Below, piece by piece: positions 35,678-44,241 of a stretch of DNA of 64,000 nucleotides. A model generated the notes under the pieces. It was not told the DNA's origin, ran no database searches, and saw only the letters and a program-made list of their open reading frames with translations. Position numbers and translations under genes: made by a program. The DNA lies in NCBI GenBank assembly GCA_028284265.1, contig JANQRZ010000013.1, forward strand, positions 62,001-126,000. The letters are read 5' to 3'. The number at the start of each line of letters is the position of its first letter. Within the stretch, counting starts at the first letter, position 1. Source of the DNA: Rhodothermales bacterium. GTDB taxonomy: Bacteria; Bacteroidota; Rhodothermia; Rhodothermales; JANQRZ01.

Positions 35678-37051
35678 ATGCGCCTCTCTTCAAAGGACTC
35701 GCGCCGCTTGCTCTTGCTCAGTCTTTTCGTCGTCGGTACGGCTGTGTTAGCCCACGCTCAGATCTGCGTCGGTGATGTTGAACTCAAGACACAAGAGGAG
35801 GTAGCTGCCTTCAACTGTAGTGAAGTGATGGGCAATTTGCTCATCGGCGATTATGACAACGAGGACGATGTCAGGGACCTGACCCCTCTCTTAGAGCTTA
35901 CTTCTATCGGCGGCTACCTCAGTATCGGAGGCAGTGCTGTACTAAAGTCGCTAGACGGGCTTAATAATGTCTCCACTGTCGGCGGCAATCTCACTTTCAA
36001 TTATAACCCTTCGCTCGAATCCCTTGATGCTTTAGAAAGCCTCACCTCCGTCGGCGGACTCTATATCCAAAGAAACGATGCACTAGATTCTCTTGTAGGC
36101 TTGGAGGGAGTCACCTCTGTTGATGTCAGCATTCTCATTCGGGACAACGCTGTGCTGGAATCGCTAGCTGGTCTCGACAGTGTATCCTCTATCGGTAACT
36201 ACCTCCTTATTGATGACAATGTCGCACTGAGATCCATGGCGGGCTTAGAGAACCTCGCTTCCGTAGGAAATTTTGTCCGCATTGTAGGGAATACCTCGCT
36301 GGAGTCGCTGACAAGTTTAGAGAGGCTCGCATCCGTTGAGGGTGGTCTCATCATCGAGAGCAATGACGCGCTGGTATCGCTGTCGGGCTTAGAGGGTCTT
36401 GCCTCCATCGGCGGCCGAATGTCTGTCCGCGATAACGCCACGCTAGAGTCGCTGTCAGGTTTGGAGAGCATTACCTCTGTTGGTGCCCGGCTTGGCATTC
36501 ATAGAAATGCCACTTTGAGGTCACTAGCAGGCTTGGAGAACCTCACTTTCGTAGGTGGCGACCTCAGCGTCTCCCTCAACACCGCGTTACGAGACTGCGC
36601 CTGCGGTCTCTCAGGTCTCATCTCGGACCAGCCTCCTGTCTTTTCCGGCGTTAAAGGTTCTGTCTCGATCAGTGACAATGATTCTAGCGGGGTGTGCAAC
36701 TCGCCGCAAGACGTTTTGGAGGCCTTTGCGTTGTGTAAATCGGTGGCGAGTGAGCCCTCTGGGGCTGACCCTCCGGCAGACCCGTTGCAACATCTCACAC
36801 TCGACACGGGCTATCCTAACCCGTTTGCCGAGGTAACGACAGTGGCGTTCACGCTGCCCAATTTAGCAAGGGTGCGTCTGGCAGTCTTCGACGCCCTCGG
36901 ACGCGAAGTGGCTGTACTCCTTGAGGAGCCTGTGAGAGCGGGTCAGCACGCGGTGAGGTTTGATGCCGGGAGGATGGCGAGCGGAACGTATGTAGTCCGG
37001 CTCGTGGTAGGGAAAGAAGCGTGGACGCAGCGTCTCACGCTTGTGAGGTAG
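35678..37051 (+). CDS. Leucine-rich-repeat surface protein with T9SS sorting domain (low GC)
   Basis: A 457-residue secreted protein. The signal peptide LLLLSLFVVGTAVLAHAQ is followed by receptor-L/LRR-like repeats of about 24 residues (patterns such as LESLAGLDSVSSIGNYLLI and LESLTSLERLASVEGGLII) over roughly 75-310. A cysteine-bearing cap (DCACGLSGL) follows, then a C-terminal T9SS domain beginning GYPNPF and ending LTLVR. Such proteins are exported by the T9SS to the cell surface. The gene is clearly AT-richer than its surroundings and sits between two copies of the radA 3' end, which suggests horizontal insertion. Confidence 0.85.
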   Translation: MRLSSKDSRRLLLLSLFVVGTAVLAHAQICVGDVELKTQEEVAAFNCSEVMGNLLIGDYDNEDDVRDLTPLLELTSIGGYLSIGGSAVLKSLDGLNNVSTVGGNLTFNYNPSLESLDALESLTSVGGLYIQRNDALDSLVGLEGVTSVDVSILIRDNAVLESLAGLDSVSSIGNYLLIDDNVALRSMAGLENLASVGNFVRIVGNTSLESLTSLERLASVEGGLIIESNDALVSLSGLEGLASIGGRMSVRDNATLESLSGLESITSVGARLGIHRNATLRSLAGLENLTFVGGDLSVSLNTALRDCACGLSGLISDQPPVFSGVKGSVSISDNDSSGVCNSPQDVLEAFALCKSVASEPSGADPPADPLQHLTLDTGYPNPFAEVTTVAFTLPNLARVRLAVFDALGREVAVLLEEPVRAGQHAVRFDAGRMASGTYVVRLVVGKEAWTQRLTLVR

Positions 37052-37077
37052 GATTTGTAGGGGGTACTTGCAGTGAG

Positions 37078-37127
37078 AGGTGCAGGCCGTCGAGCGGCTC
37101 GGGCAGGCGCTCGACGCGGTGCTCTAA
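37078..37127 (+). repeat. Right copy of duplicated radA 3' end
   Basis: It encodes VQAVERLGQALDAVL followed by TAA, in the same orientation as radA but without any upstream radA sequence. The synonymous GC-ending codons (GTC, CTC, CAG, GCG) look more native than the left copy. It may be the original radA end left behind after insertion of the 1.5-kb block. Confidence 0.8.
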
Positions 37128-37261
37128 AACGCCAAGCCGGGGTGAGGTTATCTTTTCAGCCGGTTGTCATCAGAGGACGACCGGCTCGCCACACAATAAC
37201 CCCGGAGCGGCTGCCGTTACCCGAGCGTGCACCGCACAGCCTAGCCGCTAGCCTACGCCGC

Positions 37262-37852
37262 ATGGAGCACCTGCCCGACGAAGACCTCGTCGCAGCCTAC
37301 ATCGATCACGGCGATGAGCGCGCCTTCCGCACGCTCGTCGAACGTCACCAAGAGCGCATCTTCGGCTACTTGGTGGGGATGATCCGCGACCGCGAGGTGG
37401 CGAGCGATCTCTTTCAGGAGACGTTCCTCCGCGCCATCGCGGCAATGCAGAAGCGACGTGGGTCCTACGAAAAGCAGGGCCGCTGGCTGGGCTGGGTGAT
37501 GCGCATCGCCCGCAACGCCGCCCTCGATCATATCCGCAGCCGCAAGAAGTGGCAGGATGTGGACTCGGGCGACGACGAGGGCACTTCGTTCTTTGATCGG
37601 CTTCCCGCTGAAGGCCCTGATGCCGTGGAGACGCTCGACCTTGCCGGTCGCGTCGAAGAGCTTCGGGCAGCCATCGAGTTGCTCCCGCCGGAGCAGCGCG
37701 AGGTCGTCCTGCTCCGCCATGAGTCGGAGTTGACCTTCCGCGAGATCGCCGAGATCACCGACGTTTCGATCAACACCGCACTGGGGCGGATGCGCTACGC
37801 GCTCATCAACCTCCGCAAGACACTCATCCCCGACGCAGCCCGCAACACCTGA
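37262..37852 (+). CDS. ECF-type RNA polymerase sigma factor
   Basis: A 196-residue sigma-70 family protein. Region 2 contains AFRTLVERHQERIFGYLVGMIRDREVASDLFQETFLRA, and region 4 contains LPPEQREVVLLRHESELTFREIAEITDVSINTALGRMRYAL. There is no region 1.1 or 3, as in ECF factors. ATG 37262 is used; an upstream in-frame reading passes through the duplicated radA tail and is not credible. It is followed by the repeat-bearing membrane protein that probably acts as its anti-sigma factor. Confidence 0.92.
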   Translation: MEHLPDEDLVAAYIDHGDERAFRTLVERHQERIFGYLVGMIRDREVASDLFQETFLRAIAAMQKRRGSYEKQGRWLGWVMRIARNAALDHIRSRKKWQDVDSGDDEGTSFFDRLPAEGPDAVETLDLAGRVEELRAAIELLPPEQREVVLLRHESELTFREIAEITDVSINTALGRMRYALINLRKTLIPDAARNT

Positions 37853-37889
37853 CTTACCCCTTCCTGCTTCTGATTCTATCGCTACGAAC

Positions 37890-39080
37890 ATGCACGACGA
37901 GTTGAACGCCATCCGGCGCGTCTACGGCGAGCTTGGTTCCGAGGAGATGTTCCTCGATGCCAGTGCTGAGGCCGAAGCCGCGTCGCTGGCTGAGATGAAG
38001 ACCGCCCTCGATGCGCTTCCACCGCAGCGCCCGGAGGCGAGTGTGCTCAACGCGGTGATGGCTGCTGCCGGAGCCGTTGCGCTCGGACCAATCCGCACGG
38101 TCTACGAGGAGGAGTCGGTGGACCTCGCTACGCCGGAGGCGAAAGCTGAAGCCGCTGCTTTGGCTGAGATCAAGGCAGGACTCGACGCGCTGCCGCCGCA
38201 GCGCCCCGATGCCAGTGTGGTGAACGCCGTGGTAGCCGCAGCCGGAGCCGCCGCGCTTGGTCCTATACGCACGGTTTACGGGGAAGAGGCGGCTGCCCTC
38301 GCCACGCCTGAGGCGGAAGCAGAGGCCGCTGCCCTCGCCGAGGTGAAAGCGGGCCTTGATGCCTTGCCGCCGCAGCGCCCCGCCCCTGCGCTTATTGATG
38401 CGGTCGTCGCCAGCGCGACTCCGTCGCGCACGCCCCGCGCGGTGCCCGTTGCGGCCACTGCCGGGCGTGCTGCTGACCGCCCGGCTCGTCGTGGTGTGCG
38501 TCGCGGTGCCGCCGTCGCGCTCAGTGCTGCATTCGCGCTCGTGCTTGCCCTCAGCATTGGGCTGTGGCCCGACGGCGAGTCGCCAGGACAAGAGGTTGTC
38601 ATTCCGCAGGCAGACGGCCTCGCCGAAGCTCCGGTGCTGGAAGACCAAGAGGCTGCGTCGGCTGATGACGCTTTCGCCGACGCCGCCCCTGTTGAGCCCC
38701 CGGCTCCCGTTTTGACTGAGCAGATCGCCGCAGCGCCGCCGCCGAGTGTGGCGCGCGCACGGCAAGAGGCCCCCGTGGCCTCCGCGCCTGCTCCGGGCGC
38801 TGGGTTCAGCGCCGTCGCCGAGCGTCGTTTCGCCGACGCCGTACCTGCTGAGGCAGAAGCCGATCTCCTCGGTGTCTTCGATGCGACGGATGATCTCGCG
38901 GAAGCCCTGCCGCTCGCCGATGGCGACGAAGAACTCCGCGTGCTCTACCTCCGCCTGCAAGAGATGCAGGCAGCCCAGGTCGGTGTCGAGTGGGGTGGTG
39001 CGCCCGTCTCGCTCGGGGCCGCGCCGGACTCGACGCCTGCCGCCCGCTCTGGCTGGATGCAGGTGCGCGTCGAACGATAG
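37890..39080 (+). CDS. Membrane protein with three tandem ~59-residue repeats, candidate anti-sigma factor
   Basis: A 396-residue protein. Three near-identical units start at about residues 10, 69 and 127, each with RTVYGEE-like, EAEAAALAEVKAGLDALPPQRP and VNAVVAAAGAAALGPI elements. A basic linker precedes a single membrane helix (VALSAAFALVLALSIGLW, about 208-226). The rest is a Pro/Ala-rich periplasmic part. Position after an ECF sigma gene and the cytosol-helix-periplasm topology suggest an anti-sigma factor, but no zinc-binding ZAS motif is visible. Role inferred. Confidence 0.6.
   Translation: MHDELNAIRRVYGELGSEEMFLDASAEAEAASLAEMKTALDALPPQRPEASVLNAVMAAAGAVALGPIRTVYEEESVDLATPEAKAEAAALAEIKAGLDALPPQRPDASVVNAVVAAAGAAALGPIRTVYGEEAAALATPEAEAEAAALAEVKAGLDALPPQRPAPALIDAVVASATPSRTPRAVPVAATAGRAADRPARRGVRRGAAVALSAAFALVLALSIGLWPDGESPGQEVVIPQADGLAEAPVLEDQEAASADDAFADAAPVEPPAPVLTEQIAAAPPPSVARARQEAPVASAPAPGAGFSAVAERRFADAVPAEAEADLLGVFDATDDLAEALPLADGDEELRVLYLRLQEMQAAQVGVEWGGAPVSLGAAPDSTPAARSGWMQVRVER
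37920..38424 (+). repeat. In-frame triplicated coding repeat
   Basis: Three successive ~174-180 bp units within the candidate anti-sigma gene, beginning near 37920, 38100 and 38274. The second and third units are the most alike, pointing to recent expansion. Confidence 0.75.
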
Positions 39081-39114
39081 CCTTTCCTGCTGACCGACCT
39101 TCCCACGAACCACG

Positions 39115-39792
39115 ATGACCCGCTTCGCCTGCCTGCTCGGCTTCACGCTCTGCGCGTTCCCCGCGGACGCTCAGATGTCGCCCGCATCCCGTAGCACCGA
39201 GGCGACCGTCGGCGTCCACCGGCTCGATATCCGCGACGGACGAGTTTACCACGACGGCACGCCGCTCCCGGCTGGCGCGATCCCGGCAGACCTCGACATC
39301 GACGGTGTCTCGATGTCATTCGAGTACAGCGGCCCGGTGGCCCCGGCCATTGGACTGAACGGACAACTCTACACCCTCGAAGGCAACCGGCTGGTCCCGC
39401 TCGACGAAGCCGAGATGGACCGGCAGGCGTTCGGGTTCGCGAAGCCTGAGCCGCTCGGACAGTCCGCTGCCCAACAGGCCGAGCAGGCGTATCTCCAAGA
39501 GCTTTCCGAGCGCGACCGTGCCCTCTACGAGCGACTCCTCCGTGAGCGTGAGATGGAAGGCGAAGCGCTTCGCCTCGCCCAGCAAATACGGCAGAATCCC
39601 GACGCAGCCTCGCTCCGGGCACAGCTCCGCGAAAAGCTCGATGCCATGTTTGAGTTGAAGCAGGAGAACCGCCGCGAAGAAATCCGACAGGTGGAGGATG
39701 TGCTCGAAGCCCTGCGTCAGCAGCTTCGCAAGCGCGAGGCACTGCGCGAGCAGGTCATCCAGCACCGGATGCGCGAGTTGACCGACCAATAG
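39115..39792 (+). CDS. Secreted coiled-coil protein, copy 1 of a pair
   Basis: A 225-residue protein with a signal peptide (FACLLGFTLCAFPADAQ), a beta-rich N-terminal half including SMSFEYSGPVAPAIG, and a charged coiled-coil C-terminal half ending LRKREALREQVIQHRMRELTDQ. Its C-terminal helix parallels that of the next gene (ELKQENRREEIRQVEDVL versus DLKQQARRERIEHLQAEG). It may be a periplasmic sensor or effector for the sigma/anti-sigma pair. Function unknown. Confidence 0.6.
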   Translation: MTRFACLLGFTLCAFPADAQMSPASRSTEATVGVHRLDIRDGRVYHDGTPLPAGAIPADLDIDGVSMSFEYSGPVAPAIGLNGQLYTLEGNRLVPLDEAEMDRQAFGFAKPEPLGQSAAQQAEQAYLQELSERDRALYERLLREREMEGEALRLAQQIRQNPDAASLRAQLREKLDAMFELKQENRREEIRQVEDVLEALRQQLRKREALREQVIQHRMRELTDQ

Positions 39793-39885
39793 CGCTTGAG
39801 CAATACCTGCGGGTGGAGAATCGGAGGGTGCAGCGGCGGCATGAGTCGCCGTCCACCGAACCTCTCTCACCAACACGTTCCAACC

Positions 39886-40671
39886 ATGCGATCTACCCTA
39901 CTGCTGCTGGCGCTCTGCGCTGGCCTCGCCCTGCCTGCCGCTGCCCAGGGCGTCACCATCGAGCGCGACGGCTCCGAGATCACCATAACCCGGCCCGACG
40001 GCACGACCGAGGTATTCACCGTCGACGAGGACGCGCCGCTTCGCATCCGTTCTAAGAACGGTCCCCTCATGATTGAGCGAGAGGGCCTCTCTGGTGAAGA
40101 TGACAAGGTGCGGCAACGCCTCAGGGAGCGGCTTGACATGGAGCGCGCTGGTCCGCGCACCTTTGCCTTCCGTATGCGGCCCGGCGACCAGCCCTTACGT
40201 TTCGAGGACTTCGCAGGCGATTTCGACTTCGAGTTCGATAGGGATTCGACGATGGAGCGGATGCTCCGCTTCCGTCATGGCCCCGGCGATGTGGAGATGC
40301 TCTTCGACGGGCAGGAGTTCATGCCCGGTCTGCCTAGTTTCGGGATGCGCGGCGTGGACCCGGAGACTCGACGCGAGATTGCCGAGGGGGAGCGCGAAAG
40401 CCGAGCGTTAGCCCGACAGCTTCGGCGCGCCGAGGGTAATGAGCGCGACGCCCTCGTCGACGAACTCCGCCAGACGCTTGAGCGCACGTTCGACCTCAAG
40501 CAGCAAGCTCGCCGCGAACGGATCGAGCACTTGCAGGCCGAAGGCGACCGGCTGCGCACCGACCGCGCCGAACTCGAAGCTGAACTCGCCGAGCGCGAAG
40601 CCGCCCGCCGCGAGATCATCGAGCAGCGCCGCAAGGAACTGCTCGGCGAGCGCGACGAGTTGGACTGGTAG
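39886..40671 (+). CDS. Secreted coiled-coil protein, copy 2 of a pair
   Basis: A 261-residue protein: signal MRSTLLLLALCAGLALPAAAQ, then GVTIERDGSEITITRPDGTT, an acidic/aromatic middle (FAGDFDFEFDRDSTMERMLR) and a long C-terminal coiled coil (about 185-258) rich in Glu/Arg. It is related in layout to the preceding gene. Likely the last gene of the sigma factor operon, followed by a hairpin. Confidence 0.6.
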   Translation: MRSTLLLLALCAGLALPAAAQGVTIERDGSEITITRPDGTTEVFTVDEDAPLRIRSKNGPLMIEREGLSGEDDKVRQRLRERLDMERAGPRTFAFRMRPGDQPLRFEDFAGDFDFEFDRDSTMERMLRFRHGPGDVEMLFDGQEFMPGLPSFGMRGVDPETRREIAEGERESRALARQLRRAEGNERDALVDELRQTLERTFDLKQQARRERIEHLQAEGDRLRTDRAELEAELAEREAARREIIEQRRKELLGERDELDW

Positions 40672-40695
40672 CCAGCGCTCGTTCTGTGGCTGACG

Positions 40696-40724
40696 GTAGG
40701 GGTAGGTTGGCAGCCTGCCCCTAC
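40696..40724. terminator. Hairpin GTAGGGGTAGG / CCTGCCCCTAC
   Basis: An 11-bp stem with one G-U-type mismatch and a 7-base loop, 25 bp after the coiled-coil gene stop. It is likely the end of the sigma-factor operon. Confidence 0.55.
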
Positions 40725-40741
40725 GCTATTTCGCGTCGGGC

Positions 40742-40772
40742 TTGAAATGGCGTACTTAATGTTTTACTTTAG
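40742..40772 (+). promoter_or_regulatory. Weak Bacteroidota-type promoter candidate
   Basis: TTG at 40742-40744, then 20 bases, then TACTTTAG at 40765-40772, in an AT-rich patch. The match to TAnnTTTG is imperfect and it lies about 200 bp before the amidase start, so confidence is low. Confidence 0.25.
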
Positions 40773-40969
40773 GTCCAAATTGCTTGCTGCCGTTTCATTC
40801 TGACCGTGTGCTCGGAGAGGGGCGCACGGTGCCGAGGGCGAGAAGTGAGCGTATCTGAGTGGAATGTCCACGCTGACGCCTAGGCCGACTGATGCCAGCC
40901 GGTTCGGCACGGTGTTCGTAAGTCTGCGTGCTCGCACGCAGCATCCCCGCCATCTGACCTCTTTCCGCT

Positions 40970-42139
40970 ATGAAGCGGCTCCCTCTCCTCGCACCCGTCG
41001 GGCTTCTGCTCGGACTGTTTCTGTTTCCGCTGGCTGCCCCCGCTGCCCCAGTCACGTCCGGCATCACGCGCATCTCGTTCACCGAGCGGTCGGACGACAA
41101 GGGCTACGTCATCCGCGTCCACACCACAGGCAAGGTACGGGCGCATAGCCTCGACCAGTCGGAGACCGAGGTTACGCTGACGCTCTACAACACGCGCCTC
41201 GAACCCGAACTGCGCCGCGGCGAGGCGCAAGGGCCGGTCCAGCGCTACACCATCACGCCAAGCGACGACCGCATCGTCCTCTCGTTCCAGATCGATCCGG
41301 CCCGGCCTGTGGAGGCGGCAGCCTATCCAGACCGCGACTCCGACGATCTCCTCCTCGGGATGATCTACAAGCCGGTGAGCCGGCCTGCCGTCTCGCGCGT
41401 AGCGGACGGCTTCGACGAGACCAGCTCCGAGCACTGGGCGCTCGACTGCATCGTGCTCGATGCCGGACACGGCGGTAAAGACCCCGGTGCGGTTGCCAAC
41501 GGTCTCCGCGAGAAGGATATCGCCCTCTCTGTCACGCGGAAAGTGGGGGCCTATGTTGAAGACCGCCTCGGCATCAATGTGATCTACACCCGCGAGGATG
41601 ATCGCTTCATCGAGCTTCACGAGCGCGGCCGGATCGCCAATGAGTCGTGCGGCAAGCTGTTCGTCTCGATCCACGCCAACGCAGTAAACAACCGTACCGC
41701 CCGAGGCACCGAGACATTCTTTCTGGGACTCCACCGGAGCGAGTCGGCGCGGCAGGTCATGGAGCGGGAGAACGGTGTCGTCAAGCTTGAGAGCGATCCC
41801 AGCCTCTATGAGGGGTTCGACGATGCCTCGCTCATCATGCAGTCGATGGCGACGACCGCCTACCAGCGCGAGAGCGAGCGCCTCGCTTCGCTCATCGAGG
41901 ACCAGTTTGAGAATCGTGCTGACCGACTGAGCCGAGGGGTCAAGCAGGCGGGATTTCTCGTGCTCTGGCGCGCGTCCATGCCCGCAGTCCTTGTCGAACT
42001 CGGCTTCATTACGAACCCTGCCGAGGCGCGGTACCTTCGCAGCGAGCACGGGCAAGACCTTCTCGCCAGCGCCATCTTCCGGGCGATCCGCGACTACGCG
42101 GAGCAATACCAGCGCGGCGTTCGCTACTCGATGAACTAA
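40970..42139 (+). CDS. N-acetylmuramoyl-L-alanine amidase (AmiC-type)
   Basis: A 389-residue secreted amidase with signal MKRLPLLAPVGLLLGLFLFPLAAPAA. An AMIN-like beta domain (about 30-145) is followed by the amidase_3 catalytic domain: LDAGHGGKDPGAVANGLREKDIAL near 163, NRTARGTETFF with zinc-region residues, and VLVELGFITNPAEARYL. It cleaves the amide between MurNAc and L-Ala in peptidoglycan, often during cell separation. The stop at 42139 is only 5 bp before the unusual apt fusion. Confidence 0.93.
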   Translation: MKRLPLLAPVGLLLGLFLFPLAAPAAPVTSGITRISFTERSDDKGYVIRVHTTGKVRAHSLDQSETEVTLTLYNTRLEPELRRGEAQGPVQRYTITPSDDRIVLSFQIDPARPVEAAAYPDRDSDDLLLGMIYKPVSRPAVSRVADGFDETSSEHWALDCIVLDAGHGGKDPGAVANGLREKDIALSVTRKVGAYVEDRLGINVIYTREDDRFIELHERGRIANESCGKLFVSIHANAVNNRTARGTETFFLGLHRSESARQVMERENGVVKLESDPSLYEGFDDASLIMQSMATTAYQRESERLASLIEDQFENRADRLSRGVKQAGFLVLWRASMPAVLVELGFITNPAEARYLRSEHGQDLLASAIFRAIRDYAEQYQRGVRYSMN

Positions 42140-42144
42140 CCGGA

Positions 42145-42996
42145 GTGAGACCTGTGATCGAGAAGCTCAGAATTGAAGAGCCGTGGTATCCTCTGGATTC
42201 TAAGAAGGTACAGGAAGGGTTAGAAAGGGAGCTTCGAGTAGAGGTGATTCGGGGGCACCCGCTGTATAACGTCTCCGTTACTGCTATCGCTAGGAGATAT
42301 GATCAGGACGACGTTTTGTACTGGATCAATGAGGGCGAAGAGAGCTTTGCTATCGTCCATCTTACTTATAGAGGTAAGTCTGAGGTAAGCCCTGAGTGGC
42401 CCAGAACCGCTCTCTTTGCCAACGCCGACAAGTTGCAGAAGCAACTAGACGCAGAGCGAGAAGACTTTTTCGCTCATATAGGGTTTCTCCGCGATGCCCT
42501 CCGCACCATCCCTGACTTCCCGGAGCCGGGCATTCAGTTCAAGGACATCGCGCCGATTCTCGCTAATCCGTCTTTGCTCCGGGTGGCTATCGACGCCCTC
42601 GTCGAGCCTGTCGAGGATGCACGGATTACCCACATCGCCGGAATCGAGTCGCGCGGATTTTTGTTCGGGACGCCGGTGGCGGAGCGGCTCGGTGCTGGGT
42701 TCGTGCCGGTGCGGAAACCGGGTAAGCTGCCGGGCGAGACGATCCGCGAGGAGTACGCGCTCGAATACGGCACCGACGCCATCGAAATCCAAGCCGATGC
42801 CCTCGGGCCGGGCGACCGGGTGCTCGTTCACGACGATGTGATCGCCACGGGCGGAACGGCAGCGGCAGCAGCACGACTCATCGCTCGCACAGGAGCAGCG
42901 GTGGTCGGTTTCTCATTCCTGATCGAACTCGGATTCCTCAATGGGCGGCAGCAGCTACCGAAGGACGTACCCGTCCATGTCGTTCTCGATGTGTGA
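42145..42996 (+). CDS. apt: Fusion: low-GC N-terminal domain + adenine phosphoribosyltransferase
   Basis: A 283-residue protein. Residues about 112-283 are a complete APT: LRDALRTIPDFPEPGIQFKDI, GIESRGFLFG and PRPP loop VLVHDDVIATGGTAAA. Residues 1-~105 (with AIARRYDQDDVLYWINEGEE and VVHLTYRGKSE-like pattern) look like a small stand-alone domain of an uncharacterised family, encoded by visibly AT-richer DNA. Between that domain and the first APT motif there is no in-frame ATG or GTG; the nearest alternative is a TTG near 42433. The enzyme is therefore translated as a fusion from GTG 42145 (or 42154). APT salvages adenine to AMP. Confidence 0.85.
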   Translation: MRPVIEKLRIEEPWYPLDSKKVQEGLERELRVEVIRGHPLYNVSVTAIARRYDQDDVLYWINEGEESFAIVHLTYRGKSEVSPEWPRTALFANADKLQKQLDAEREDFFAHIGFLRDALRTIPDFPEPGIQFKDIAPILANPSLLRVAIDALVEPVEDARITHIAGIESRGFLFGTPVAERLGAGFVPVRKPGKLPGETIREEYALEYGTDAIEIQADALGPGDRVLVHDDVIATGGTAAAAARLIARTGAAVVGFSFLIELGFLNGRQQLPKDVPVHVVLDV

Positions 42997-43072
42997 GTAC
43001 CTTTGTTACTCTCGCGTCCTCGGCCTCGGCTTGTCGGTCGCAGATACTCCCACCTTGCCAATCCTTCGCACC

Positions 43073-43636
43073 ATGCGCCTCTTCCGTCTCTCTTTTCCGC
43101 TTGTTTTGCTCCTTGCCCTCGCCGGTTGTGATTCCACGACCGATGGCGATGGAGGCGAGACTTTCCCGCTGCCCACGCCGCCTAACCACCGTGCCAGCTT
43201 CACCTACTCGGTAGGTGCCCTGACGGACGGCGACAATGTGAGCGAAAGCGCGAGCGAGACCTCGCAGGATGTCATCAACGATAGCCGGTTTGGCCCGTCC
43301 GATGTGGCCTCGGCGCGGATTCGCTCGATGTCGGTCGAACTAAACATGGACTTCCCCGGCGGCGAGTCCATCATGATCGACGAGGCAGTACTGATGCTCT
43401 CCGCGCCGGGGGTGAGCGAGCGGGTCGTTGCCCGAGCGTCCGATGTGATGCTCCAGATCACGACCACCAACGCCAGCCTGCGCCGGGCTACGCTCAACGT
43501 CGAGAGCGCAGACATCACGCAGTTCTTGCAGGAAGACACTTTCACGGGCACCCTCACGCTGCAAGTCGGCGAGGCAGGGGAGGGCAACTACCAGTTCACC
43601 GTCACCTTCGACGTGGACATCGAAGTGTTCGTCTAG
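43073..43636 (+). CDS. Lipoprotein of unknown function
   Basis: A 187-residue lipoprotein (LALAGC, Cys19). The mature part is all beta-like with Ser/Asp-rich strands (VSESASETSQDVINDSRF) and ends YQFTVTFDVDIEVFV. No family recognised. Its stop overlaps the stop of the convergent ridA gene. A TACCTTTG hexamer-like box at 42998-43005 may be part of its promoter. Confidence 0.65.
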   Translation: MRLFRLSFPLVLLLALAGCDSTTDGDGGETFPLPTPPNHRASFTYSVGALTDGDNVSESASETSQDVINDSRFGPSDVASARIRSMSVELNMDFPGGESIMIDEAVLMLSAPGVSERVVARASDVMLQITTTNASLRRATLNVESADITQFLQEDTFTGTLTLQVGEAGEGNYQFTVTFDVDIEVFV

Positions 43637-44028
43637 CGCACGGCCACGCAGGAAATCTCGACCCGTGCCCCACGCGGGAGCGCCGATACCTCAATGGCCG
43701 CCCGCGCGGGCGGCGACTCGCTGAAGTAGCGGGCGTAGACCTCGTTGACCTGACCATAGTCATTGATGTCGGCGAGGTAGACCGTGCAGATGACGACGTT
43801 GTCGTAGGTCATGCCCCCGGCGCGAAGAACTGCGCCGAGGTTGTCCAGCACCCGCGCCGTCTCTGCCTCGATGTCGCCCTGTAAAAGCTCACCTGTCTCC
43901 GGCACGAAGGCAATTTGCCCCGAGCAGTAGAGTGTGTTGCCTGCAAGGATGGCTTGGCTGTACGGGCCGATGGCGGCAGGCGCATTTGGGGAGGCGACGA
44001 TTTCGCGCCGGGTGGGGGCGGTGGGCAT
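43633..44028 (-). CDS. ridA: RidA family enamine/imine deaminase
   Basis: A 131-residue YjgF/YER057c/UK114-fold protein. Family residues are present: NAPAAIGPYSQAI at the N-terminus, SGQIAFVPETGEL, and the C-terminal active-site region PPARAAIEVSALPRGARVEI with the conserved Arg. RidA hydrolyses reactive 2-aminoacrylate-type intermediates released by PLP enzymes. ATG 44028 (MPTAPTRREIV) is chosen over 44121. Confidence 0.93.
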   Translation of the reverse strand: MPTAPTRREIVASPNAPAAIGPYSQAILAGNTLYCSGQIAFVPETGELLQGDIEAETARVLDNLGAVLRAGGMTYDNVVICTVYLADINDYGQVNEVYARYFSESPPARAAIEVSALPRGARVEISCVAVR

Positions 44029-44241
44029 GAAGGGTGGGGTTAGGTCGGAGTGTTTAGTTTCGCCCCACTCCGGCCTGTTCACAAGCGAAGTTTCGAGCAA
44101 GCTCGGATGTAGTTCCGGCAATGCGGGGAGAAGGTTCGGGCAATAGCCTATGGTGCCGCTGATTCAAGAATCCGCAGAGACGGAACGCCAAGGTGAGGGG
44201 CCTGTTGAAGCGCCCCCAACAGAAGGCATCCTGATTTTCTC

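Noticed and set aside
35940-36560. Regular ~72-bp periodic sequence, possibly CRISPR-like
   Set aside because: The periodicity is the DNA of leucine-rich repeats in an open frame. Repeats are imperfect and there are no spacers.
37073-37261. N-terminal extension of the sigma factor reading through the duplicated radA tail
   Set aside because: The extension is Arg/Ala/Gly-rich noise in another frame of the radA-tail repeat. The sigma region 2 homology starts after ATG 37262.
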